In this document: positions 1-6,164 of the stretch, piece by piece | Position numbering within the stretch: position 1 is the first letter of the stretch | Layout: the number at the start of each line of letters is the position of its first letter | NCBI GenBank assembly: GCA_009784095.1 | Contig: WRDL01000077.1 | Coordinates: 1-7,034 of the forward strand | Reading direction: 5' to 3' | Length of the DNA: 7,034 nt | DNA from: Coriobacteriia bacterium | GTDB lineage: Bacteria > Actinomycetota > Coriobacteriia > WRKU01 | Notes under the pieces: generated by a model | Databases searched by the model: none | What the model saw: only the letters and a program-made list of their open reading frames with translations | Told to the model about the DNA's origin: nothing | Translations under genes and position numbers: made by a program

Positions 1-906
1 GCCACCGGACACACCCTGCTCATACGCGACCAGAGCATTCGCGGAGACGAGTTCGTCTTTTGTCAGTCCGGATCCGTCTACTTTATAGAGATCATGCGTG
101 GTGAACGTGATGATCGCGTCTCCCGCAACACCGGCAAGCAAGGTCTTGAGAGGTACACCTTTTGCGTATCGATTAGGGGTAGTGTAGAACTTGGTAGCAC
201 GATCCATCATGAGAAGCTCTGCACGAGAGTACTGAGTTGTCGATCCCGCTATTTCATTTTCGATCGTCAATCTTTTAGTGTTGAGTGCGTCACCGACACA
301 GACGACTCCCGTTTCTCGACCATAGGTCCCGTTATTGATATGAGTATCATCAGGGAATTGTCCCAGGCAGAGCATCAGAGGATCGGTCTCTCTCATCTGC
401 GTTATAGCACCGGACGCGATCTTATATGAGCCCTCCCAAGCAAGAACGGTGGGGACCGAGACGACCGAGGTGGGGTATGCGGGATCTGTGATCGACGCAT
501 TGGGATAGAACTTGTAATCGTGCCCATGTGTATAGGTCGTCGACACATTGTCGCGAGCGGTGAGGTATATTGCCCCATTATGCGCAGTAAGCCCTGAGGC
601 ACCCAGAACGGTGTCGAGCTTGATTCCCTTTACGCTATAAACTCGATTCACCAGATTAGTGTTTATCGTCGAGTAGTAATAGGCGGTATCCACCTCACTG
701 CCAGCCAACGCTTTCAGCTCAGCGAGAGTATAGGATCTCTCGCGCCCGATAAGCGCGGCGGAACTCGAATCGCCTACTATTTCTGATCCTGTCACCAGCA
801 ATAGGGGCGTCTCTGTGACGAGACTGTCCGCTGCGAAACTGAGTGGGGAAACTATGAGGAGCGCGCTCAGACAGAGCAACGCAACCAACCACATCCATCT
901 CTTCAT
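1..906 (-). CDS. Exported protein with SUOX-like domains, C-terminus cut by window edge
   Basis: Reading from the ATG at 906, 302 codons stay open to the left edge, so the 3' end is missing. A strong SD (GGAGGAG, 917-911) lies four bases before the ATG. Residues 1-26 form a signal peptide: basic start MKRW, hydrophobic core LVALLCLSALLIV, probable cleavage after SFA. Residues about 58-206 look like a diverged copy of the domain found twice in the 974-aa protein encoded at 3169-6093. Shared elements are YSTINT (79-84; YSxxNT in the others), VKGIKLDTVLGASG (92-105), VPTVLAWEG (151-159) and LGQF followed by a closing VVCVG strand. A second copy seems to begin near 213, with YTTPNRYAKGVPLKTLL at 241-257. 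The fold resembles the oxidoreductase molybdopterin-binding domain, but the position expected for the Mo-ligating Cys holds Ile. It is probably surface-located and may work with the adjacent transporter. The coding call is firm; the domain call is by eye only. Confidence 0.85.
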   Translation of the reverse strand, partial: MKRWMWLVALLCLSALLIVSPLSFAADSLVTETPLLLVTGSEIVGDSSSAALIGRERSYTLAELKALAGSEVDTAYYYSTINTNLVNRVYSVKGIKLDTVLGASGLTAHNGAIYLTARDNVSTTYTHGHDYKFYPNASITDPAYPTSVVSVPTVLAWEGSYKIASGAITQMRETDPLMLCLGQFPDDTHINNGTYGRETGVVCVGDALNTKRLTIENEIAGSTTQYSRAELLMMDRATKFYTTPNRYAKGVPLKTLLAGVAGDAIITFTTHDLYKVDGSGLTKDELVSANALVAYEQGVSGG

Positions 907-910
907 CTTG

Positions 911-917
911 CTCCTCC
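911..917 (-). promoter_or_regulatory. Shine-Dalgarno site of the left-edge exported protein
   Basis: GGAGGAG lies four bases upstream of the ATG at 906 and is extended upstream to AAGGAGGAG. It fixes the start codon and lies about 28 bases after the end of the terminator U-tract, so it would be transcribed only when the terminator is read through. Confidence 0.85.
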
Positions 918-944
918 TTCGTTCTTGCTATAACATTTCAAACC

Positions 945-974
945 AAATAAAAAGCAGCCTTCGAAGAAGACTGC
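945..974 (-). terminator. Intrinsic terminator upstream of the left-edge gene
   Basis: GCAGTCTTC (974-966) pairs with GAAGGCTGC (962-954) over nine base pairs including one G-U, with a three-base loop TTC, followed by TTTTTATTT (953-945). It ends 38 bases before the ATG at 906, so it lies inside the leader of that gene. It could be a regulated terminator of the leader, the end of the transporter operon, or both. Confidence 0.75.
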
Positions 975-1007
975 CGAATGTATCGAGAACTGTGTCGCCT
1001 CAAAAAC

Positions 1008-1097
1008 AATCGTCATCTTCTTCTCTACCTCGAAGGAGATGACGGGAGGTCCTTGCTGATCTATTCACTACCGGAACAGAATCGCCATCTTCTTCTC
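1008..1097 (-). repeat. Direct repeat pair of 18 bases in the leader
   Basis: GAGAAGAAGATGGCGATT (1097-1080) and GAGAAGAAGATGACGATT (1025-1008) differ at one base and are offset by 72 bases. Flanking sequence is only weakly similar. Both copies contain GAAGAAGA, which is complementary to TCTTCTTC (970-963) in the 5' arm and loop of the downstream terminator. Each could therefore act as an antiterminator strand. Confidence 0.7.
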
Positions 1098-1220
1098 AAA
1101 CATGGAAGGCATTCCCGTTTCCCGAAATACCCTTAGGTACACTCTCGCATACCAGCGTCCTCCGCCCATGGCCTCTCGGCTTTAGGAATGGAGGAACGAA
1201 GATGTTCCTATGTGGTCAGC

Positions 1221-1229
1221 ATTGTATCA
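1221..1229 (-). promoter_or_regulatory. Extended -10 promoter element for the leader
   Basis: TGATACAAT (1229-1221) fits the extended -10 pattern TGnTAnnnT, placing transcription start near 1214. No good -35 box is seen at normal spacing, which an extended -10 can tolerate. It sits about 50 bases past the ATPase stop codon, so the leader and downstream gene may have their own promoter as well as read-through from the transporter genes. Confidence 0.4.
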
Positions 1230-1276
1230 TTGGTGCAACCTCGCCCTCTCTCGTATCCGTGAAAGGTAGTATTTCA

Positions 1277-2080
1277 TCAGTCGACCAGTGTCGGTGCAAG
1301 ACAAGCGATGCGATGCGCCTGTGGAACATGCGTTATCCGGAGATCGAGCCCGTAGAGTTCCTGCAGGCGCTCTTCGGTCAGCATCTCATCGCTTCTTCCA
1401 CAGGTCAGGGTGCCCTGTCTGCTCAGTATTGCGGTATTTCCCCCCAACAAAAGCGCGTGATCGGGGTTGTGGGTGGTGATCACCACCGTGAAACCGTGTT
1501 CAGAAAGATGTTTGATCAGCGTGAGGATCCGATGTTGATTTCCATAGTCGAGATGCGCGGTCGGCTCGTCGAACAGTATCACGCGAGGTTGCTGACAGAT
1601 AGCACGCGCAATGGTGGTCTGTTGGCGTTCGCCTCCGCTAATATCGAGGTAGTTTCGTTGGGCAAGGTGGGTGATGCCCACCTCCTCGAGCGCATTATAA
1701 GCTCTCTCGATATCTTCATCACCGGGTTTTTGAAGAAATCCGATGTTCGGCGCCCGTCCCATGAGGACGAAATCGAGGACTCGATAGCTGAACGCCGGGA
1801 TGTGTATCTGGGGGACGTAGCCAATGACGCGCGCAATCTCGCGCTGACTCATCGTGGTGATGTTATGACCTACGACCAATATCGTCCCGGCACTTGGACG
1901 GCGCAATGATGCCAAGCAATCCAGCAGGGTGCTCTTGCCTGAACCGTTCGGTCCCAATATGGAGAGAATCTCCCCTGGTCCGACCGTAAAGCTCACATCG
2001 GAGAGGACATCTCTATCCCCATTCGGGTAGCGAAAACTCAGGTCGTCGACATCGATTATTTTCGAAGTTTCGCTCGCCAT
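1277..2080 (-). CDS. FecE/BtuD-type ABC transporter ATPase
   Basis: This 267-aa cytoplasmic ATPase would power the permease encoded just upstream. All ABC motifs are present: Walker A GPNGSGKST (43-51), Q-loop Gln at 91, signature ISGGERQ (147-153, Ile where Leu is usual), Walker B VILFDEP (167-173), D-loop AHLD (175-178) and H-loop His at 204. The N-terminal strand order and spacing match the subfamily serving iron-siderophore, heme, cobalamin and MolBC-type importers. The start ATG overlaps the permease stop by one base (TAATG) with no clear SD of its own, which suggests translational coupling. The stop TGA is at 1279-1277. The ATPase sequence does not identify the substrate. Confidence 0.95.
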   Translation of the reverse strand: MASETSKIIDVDDLSFRYPNGDRDVLSDVSFTVGPGEILSILGPNGSGKSTLLDCLASLRRPSAGTILVVGHNITTMSQREIARVIGYVPQIHIPAFSYRVLDFVLMGRAPNIGFLQKPGDEDIERAYNALEEVGITHLAQRNYLDISGGERQQTTIARAICQQPRVILFDEPTAHLDYGNQHRILTLIKHLSEHGFTVVITTHNPDHALLLGGNTAILSRQGTLTCGRSDEMLTEERLQELYGLDLRITHVPQAHRIACLAPTLVD

Positions 2081-3138
2081 TAGTTCAGATACATTCTTTG
2101 TTTATAGAGAAGCCAGGCATAGAAAGGCGCCCCTATGATACCGGTCAGGATCGAGACCGGCATCTCCATGGGAGCGATCGTACGTGTGGCGGTATCGACG
2201 ACCAGCATGAAGATCGCGCCGAGAAGACACGACGTGGGGATCAAACGAGTATTGCTCGGTCCTACCATCATGCGGGCAAAGTGCGGGATCACCAGACCTA
2301 TCCAGCCGATGGTACCCGCGACGCAGACCGCGCTTGCGGTCAAAAGGGTGGCACAGAACATTGCGAATCCACGCATCCGACCTACATTGACGCCCAGCGT
2401 CCTCGCCTCTCTCTCACCCAGGGATAGGACGTCTATCCACCATGAGATCGCGAATAGGATGATGATGGGTATGACGATGGTGGGAAGTACCGCCAGCAGA
2501 GAATCCATTCTTATATAAGAGAAACTCCCCATCTGCCAGTAGGTGATACTCGCCAATTGTGTTTCGGGATCGGCAACGTATTTGAGGAATCCGAGGATCG
2601 ACATCATCACCCCTCCGACGATGATGCCGGAGAGCACCAACATGATGTTCGAGTGGTTTCGAAGAAGTGCCGGGATACTCACCGTGAGAAGCACCGCCAA
2701 AAGCCCTCCTGCAAAAGCAAAGGTCTGGACAAAAGCCGGACCCAAGGAGAGCAATATCGCGACCGCCGCTCCGACGCATGCGCCCGCAGAAACTCCCAAG
2801 AAATCGGGCGACACGAGCGGATTCTTGAAGATCCCTTGAAACACCGCTCCGGCAATGGAGAGTGCGGCACCGACCAGCATCGCGGCGATCACGCGCGGAA
2901 GACGAAGTCCGAATACCAGATTCTCTGACATGGCATCCCAGTCTTGCGTCAGTCCGATAACCCTCCCAAAGACTATCCGTAACGCTTCAATCGGGGTGAT
3001 AGAGTATTTGCCGACCGTGAGAAAAAGAATAGCTAGGACCACTAACACTATCGCAAGAAGCACCATAAGACGCCGATACTTCCAGACATCACGGATCCTC
3101 TCTTGTTCCAGACTTGTTCTGATCGTGGTCATCATCAT
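2080..3138 (-). CDS. FecCD/BtuC-family ABC transporter permease
   Basis: This 352-aa polytopic membrane protein, normal in length for the family, should form a homodimeric channel with the ATPase that follows. Family hallmarks are visible: LRLPRVIAAMLVGAALSIAG (78-97), FQGIFKNPLVSPDFLG (100-115), the ATPase-coupling loop LSLGEREARTLGVN (238-251), GTIGWIGLVIPHFAR (275-289) and the C-terminal PVSILTGIIGAPFY (327-340). The basic N-terminus precedes a first helix at about 24-42. Three ATG codons lie in tandem (3138, 3135, 3132); the first is taken here, but no good SD precedes any of them, so translation may depend on read-through from the surface-protein gene 30 bases upstream. Family members import ferric siderophores, heme, cobalamin, or molybdate/tungstate (MolB); the substrate cannot be told from the sequence. 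Confidence 0.95.
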   Translation of the reverse strand: MMMTTIRTSLEQERIRDVWKYRRLMVLLAIVLVVLAILFLTVGKYSITPIEALRIVFGRVIGLTQDWDAMSENLVFGLRLPRVIAAMLVGAALSIAGAVFQGIFKNPLVSPDFLGVSAGACVGAAVAILLSLGPAFVQTFAFAGGLLAVLLTVSIPALLRNHSNIMLVLSGIIVGGVMMSILGFLKYVADPETQLASITYWQMGSFSYIRMDSLLAVLPTIVIPIIILFAISWWIDVLSLGEREARTLGVNVGRMRGFAMFCATLLTASAVCVAGTIGWIGLVIPHFARMMVGPSNTRLIPTSCLLGAIFMLVVDTATRTIAPMEMPVSILTGIIGAPFYAWLLYKQRMYLN

Positions 3139-3168
3139 TCTTGAATGGTTGGATACGCGCGCAAAAAT

Positions 3169-6093
3169 CTACACATCGCTATCCGCCTGAACTATCACCT
3201 CTTCTAATTGAGTGGCTCTCTTACTTTTTATCCGGACCTGTAGCTGAGCGGCAAGCCAGCCAAGAACTCCACCGGCAAGCGCAATCATCGCGATAAGAGC
3301 AGGGATCGCCCACGGTGATCGGGATGCGAGATCTGCCCATTCGGGCAGCGCTTCATTGACCGCCTCCATCGCTGCCGCGATACCGGTCGGCTCAGGTTCC
3401 ACCTCCACGCTCAGGGTGTGCTCGACGCCATCCTCATCCACATAGGTGAACTCGATGTTTCCCTCAACTCCCTCCTTCGGAGTGAGGACATAGCCCCCCA
3501 GTTCTTCGTCATAGTAGCCATCCATCTCATCTTCATTCCACGTGATGCTTCCCTTTTCGGCCGGTACGAAGAATGAGTCGCCCTTTTTCACCGTGGTATT
3601 GCCGCTTGTAAGATCTTCGATCGTGGTGTTCTTGATCGACCCGGTCGGCGATGTTGGCGGTGCACTGTTGAAGTTGAATGACACTTCCGGTCCGTCACTT
3701 TTGCCGATTCCGATGATCTTCGCTCTGATGGTGAAGGCACTCGCGCTCGGAGCTGTGATCGGGGTATTCTCGGACAAACCTTTTTGGAATAACCAACGAT
3801 CCGCTACCGGGTTATACATCGGTGAGTTGCGCGTCGGAGTGCTTCCATCCAAGGTGTAGTAGATCTTCGCGTCTGCCTGACCGGAAGGCATAGTGAGTCT
3901 GATAAGTGCCCCTCGCGCAACGGTAGAACCGCTTGCAGGAGTAACACCGGGTGAACCCCAGCTACCGGTATGAGAGCCGACATCGATTCTCGCCACATTT
4001 TTGACATGTATCATGTTCGTCTGTTCGCTGGCAGCTGCCTGCCCGAATATGAAGCGTAGGTAGTCACTACCTGGAGTTGTGCAAATAATACTGGGAACTT
4101 GCGCTCCTCGAACACCACTGCTACTGAAATAGTAGCGTGGCTCACTGAGCTGTCCTGCAGTTATCGTTGCTCTATAGCCATCGTTCGAGGTGATGGTTAT
4201 ACCTTGACCCGATGAAAGACTTCCGACTCCGGAGATCGACAACAGATCGGTGACACGTACACCCGTGATGTTACCTTTCGACCCGTAGGTCGGCCACGTG
4301 TTGCAGTCGGAGTACGTGTAAGGACCATACTTCTGCAGGGCATCGATATCGCTTTGTGAGATCGCTTTGGCAAGACTTCCTCCCACATAGACCGACAGGA
4401 TCGTCGGTTCTTCAGACACCACGACCGCGGTGGTCGGGCTTGCGTTATGGGTCGTCGTGGCGGCAAATCTCACATAGTAAGTGCCCGGGATAACGGTCGT
4501 GCTCGATGCGCTGCAACGCAGCCATCCACTGGTCGTGGTTGCGCTTTTGTTGTACTCCATCGCGGTGGTGGTGCCGGTGATCATATAGGTCTTGACACCG
4601 CTGACCACTCGTACTCCACCACTCAGACCGGTGGGGGCAGATTGGTTCAGAAGCTCGACACGGTTGGTCACCAAGATCGTGACCGAAGGACTTGCATGAT
4701 AATCAGCATTACCGGAGAAGCGGACCACGTAGGTCCCTGCGGTCACACTGGTGCTTCCACTCGAACACCGCACCCACCCATTGGTCGCGGTCGCGCTCGT
4801 GTGATACTCCATCGCGGTCGTCGTCCCATTTATGACTTCGACCCCACCGCTCAGACCGGTGGGGGCAGATTGCGTGAGTTTGTCGATCACGGTGACTTGA
4901 GCGCTGGGGCTCGCATTATGAGTAGTGGTCGCACTATATCGGACAAAATACGTGCCCGCGGACAAAATGGTGCTTCCAGCTGAGCAGCGCACCCATCCGC
5001 TGGTCGCGCTTGCGTTGGTATGATACTCCATTGCGGTCGTCGTTCCGGTTATGACCAATCTGCCTCCGACCAGACCGGTGGGCATCGATTGATCGAGCAA
5101 TCCTGCCGTCTCGTAAGGATAGGTGAAGACGTATTCTTGACCATCTCCCTTGCCGAGCCCAAAGAGCTTCGCCCGGATAGTGAGTGTACCGCTCCCCGGT
5201 GGGACCGGTATGGGAACGTTCTCTGTCAGCCCTACGTTGCCGAACCATTGCTCACCTACACGGTTATACATGGCGGACTCGCGTGTCGGGGGGCTCCCAT
5301 CGAGCGTGTAATGGATCTTTGCATTTGCCGCAGTGTCCCCACCCGGTGTCGTCAACCGAATGAGACCACCCGGTCTGACGGTCGATCCCGAAGCCGGATT
5401 GGTGACTATCGCGCCCCACGTCCCTGCATCCGCGCCCACCTCGATGATTGCGAGACCGCGCGCGAACACGTTGCGTGTCTGCTCGCTGGCTGCCACTTGC
5501 CCGATGTAGTTGCGTGGGAGGTCGGCTACTTCACCGGGTTCTGTCGACGAGAAAGCAACGATTGCGGGAACCTGCATACCGCGCATTCCAGTGTTGTCGA
5601 AGTAATAGCGTGCTTCCGAGACCTGACCCCATGTCATTGTCGATCGATATCCATCTGCAGAGATGAATTTGATCTCGCGGTTATGGTGAAGCGTTGCTGT
5701 GTTGATCCCGGCACTCTGTAGTACCTCTGTGATCGGCACTCCGCTCAGACCGCCGGAGTTGCCATAGGTCGGAAAGGTGTTGTAGTTCGAATAAATGATC
5801 GGTCCCAGCTGTACCATACCATCGAAATCCGATTGATAGAGATCCCAGCTCCAACCGGTCTGGGTATCGACGACCGTCAGTACGGGCATCTCTGAAAGCG
5901 CCTGTAGTATGATCGTGCTTGAGCCATAGTACTCATACCACGGCGGAACGCCTTCTTGAGCCCCAACGGCTACGGAGGTCGATGAAACGATAGGAGAGAT
6001 CGCGAAGAGAATCGCCATCATGAAGAACAAGGTTACGACACGAATAGCTTGATCTCGTTTGTGTGGTCTGTGGGCTTTTGTTCGCTGTTTCAT
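3169..6093 (-). CDS. Large modular surface protein with duplicated SUOX-like and CHB_HEX-like domains, C-terminally membrane anchored
   Basis: This 974-aa exported protein starts at an ATG seven bases after GGAGG. A basic N-terminus and hydrophobic stretch (about 18-45, probable cleavage near VGA-QEG) form the signal peptide. Domains in order are: SUOX-like domain A (about 58-219, with YSNYNT, GVPITEVLQSAG, SADGYR, GQVAASEQT); a chitobiase C-terminal-like domain (231-325, PASGSTV, YTLDGSPPT, TIRAK); three GTTTAMEY surface repeats (332-561); SUOX-like domain B (564-706, YSDCNT, GVRVTDLL, SNDGYR, GQAAASEQT); a second chitobiase-like domain (717-808, YTLDGSTPT, TIRAK); an acidic beta-rich region (815-905); a transmembrane helix (about 928-949); and a 25-residue cytoplasmic tail beginning QLQVRIKSKR. 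Hence the body is outside the cell. No LPXTG signal is present. Domain A lacks Cys entirely, while B has Cys597 at the YSxxNT motif. It probably binds or presents a ligand for the adjacent transporter, which is inference. Confidence 0.9.
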   Translation of the reverse strand: MKQRTKAHRPHKRDQAIRVVTLFFMMAILFAISPIVSSTSVAVGAQEGVPPWYEYYGSSTIILQALSEMPVLTVVDTQTGWSWDLYQSDFDGMVQLGPIIYSNYNTFPTYGNSGGLSGVPITEVLQSAGINTATLHHNREIKFISADGYRSTMTWGQVSEARYYFDNTGMRGMQVPAIVAFSSTEPGEVADLPRNYIGQVAASEQTRNVFARGLAIIEVGADAGTWGAIVTNPASGSTVRPGGLIRLTTPGGDTAANAKIHYTLDGSPPTRESAMYNRVGEQWFGNVGLTENVPIPVPPGSGTLTIRAKLFGLGKGDGQEYVFTYPYETAGLLDQSMPTGLVGGRLVITGTTTAMEYHTNASATSGWVRCSAGSTILSAGTYFVRYSATTTHNASPSAQVTVIDKLTQSAPTGLSGGVEVINGTTTAMEYHTSATATNGWVRCSSGSTSVTAGTYVVRFSGNADYHASPSVTILVTNRVELLNQSAPTGLSGGVRVVSGVKTYMITGTTTAMEYNKSATTTSGWLRCSASSTTVIPGTYYVRFAATTTHNASPTTAVVVSEEPTILSVYVGGSLAKAISQSDIDALQKYGPYTYSDCNTWPTYGSKGNITGVRVTDLLSISGVGSLSSGQGITITSNDGYRATITAGQLSEPRYYFSSSGVRGAQVPSIICTTPGSDYLRFIFGQAAASEQTNMIHVKNVARIDVGSHTGSWGSPGVTPASGSTVARGALIRLTMPSGQADAKIYYTLDGSTPTRNSPMYNPVADRWLFQKGLSENTPITAPSASAFTIRAKIIGIGKSDGPEVSFNFNSAPPTSPTGSIKNTTIEDLTSGNTTVKKGDSFFVPAEKGSITWNEDEMDGYYDEELGGYVLTPKEGVEGNIEFTYVDEDGVEHTLSVEVEPEPTGIAAAMEAVNEALPEWADLASRSPWAIPALIAMIALAGGVLGWLAAQLQVRIKSKRATQLEEVIVQADSDV
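3976..4404 (-). other. SUOX-like domain B of the surface protein
   Basis: This stretch encodes residues 564-706 and is homologous to domain A: YSDCNTWPTYG, ITGVRVTDLL, ITITSNDGYRATIT, SEPRYYF, GAQVPSIICT and FGQAAASEQTNMIHVKNVARIDVG. It is followed, as in A, by a chitobiase-like domain, so the pair was probably duplicated as one module. It differs from A in having two cysteines, Cys597 in the YSxxNT motif and Cys671. Confidence 0.55.
4411..5100 (-). repeat. Three tandem 74-81 aa surface repeats
   Basis: Residues 332-405, 406-480 and 481-561 share the pattern QSxPTGLxGG, GTTTAMEY, SGW(V/L)RCS or NGWVRCS, GTYxVRxS/A and HxASP. Such repeats (DUF4073-like, by memory) occur in modular surface proteins and probably act as spacers. 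Each unit has exactly one Cys, in W(V/L)RCS. The third has about nine extra residues (around VVSGVKTYM, 497-504) before GTTTAMEY. At DNA level, 4616-4644 and 4844-4872 are identical over 29 bases except for one mismatch. Confidence 0.85.
5437..5922 (-). other. SUOX-like domain A of the surface protein
   Basis: This stretch encodes residues 58-219. Motifs in order are YSNYNT, PTYGNSGGLSGVPITEVL, IKFISADGYRSTMT, SEARYYF, GMQVPAIVAF and IGQVAASEQTRNVF. Each has a counterpart in domain B at 3976-4404. The pattern of GVxLxxLL, then a beta strand with SxDGY, then a GQ-containing segment and a closing IEV strand matches the oxidoreductase molybdopterin-binding fold. No cysteine is present, so molybdenum ligation by Cys is not possible here. 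Confidence 0.55.
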
Positions 6094-6100
6094 TCCTACG

Positions 6101-6105
6101 CCTCC
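6101..6105 (-). promoter_or_regulatory. Shine-Dalgarno site of the 974-aa surface protein
   Basis: GGAGG lies seven bases before the ATG at 6093 and supports that start. The 71-base gap back to the metallophosphatase stop holds no clear terminator and no convincing promoter, so co-transcription with that gene is plausible. Confidence 0.8.
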
Positions 6106-6164
6106 ACTGTATTGGATGGTCTTATTCCATGGATCAAGGTCATCATGTCGAATATCCCTCCGCC

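Larger units (their letters stand above)
907..1214 (-). promoter_or_regulatory. Structured 5' leader, candidate attenuator or riboswitch of unknown class
   Basis: About 300 non-coding bases sit between a likely promoter and the exported-protein gene. Read on the minus strand, the leader shows these elements. (1) An outer stem pairs CGTTCCTCC (1198-1190) with GGAGGACG (1163-1156), with one bulged T, and encloses a GCC-GAGA-GGC hairpin (1180-1171). (2) A 7-bp hairpin GGTATGC-GAGA-GTGTACC (1153-1136) has two G-U pairs. (3) A direct repeat occurs at 1097-1080 and 1025-1008. (4) A hairpin pairs CGTCATCT (1044-1037) with AGATGACG (1018-1011) and carries an inner CCT-TCG-AGG stem. (5) A terminator lies at 974-945. 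Two GNRA-type loops and mutually exclusive pairings suggest a regulated leader. I looked for cobalamin, c-di-GMP-I, fluoride, ZTP and Moco consensus elements and could not fit any convincingly. The ligand, if any, is unknown. Confidence 0.5.

Noticed and set aside
921..945. Second promoter after the terminator, around TGTTATAGC
   Set aside because: It is weakly extended -10-like, but there is no -35 and the start would fall almost on the SD, leaving almost no leader.
815..1042. Plus-strand open frame of 75 codons across the 5' end of the left-edge gene and its leader
   Set aside because: There is no SD, the composition is not protein-like, and it overlaps a well-supported signal peptide and terminator on the other strand.
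907..1214. Known riboswitch classes (cobalamin, Moco, c-di-GMP-I, fluoride, ZTP)
   Set aside because: Isolated fragments such as CCTCCCGT resemble parts of some consensus sequences, but the conserved cores could not be assembled in order.
1202..1909. Plus-strand open frame of 235 codons
   Set aside because: It lies antisense to the ATPase, whose motifs are complete. The predicted protein has no recognisable motif and no SD precedes it.
3169..3320. LPXTG cell-wall sorting signal at the C-terminus of the surface protein
   Set aside because: A hydrophobic helix and basic residues are present, but no LPXTG-like motif precedes them, so a plain membrane anchor is more likely.
4447..5721. Two long plus-strand open frames opposite the surface-repeat region
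   Set aside because: They mirror the repetitive, Thr/Ser-rich coding sequence on the minus strand and show no domain or start signal.
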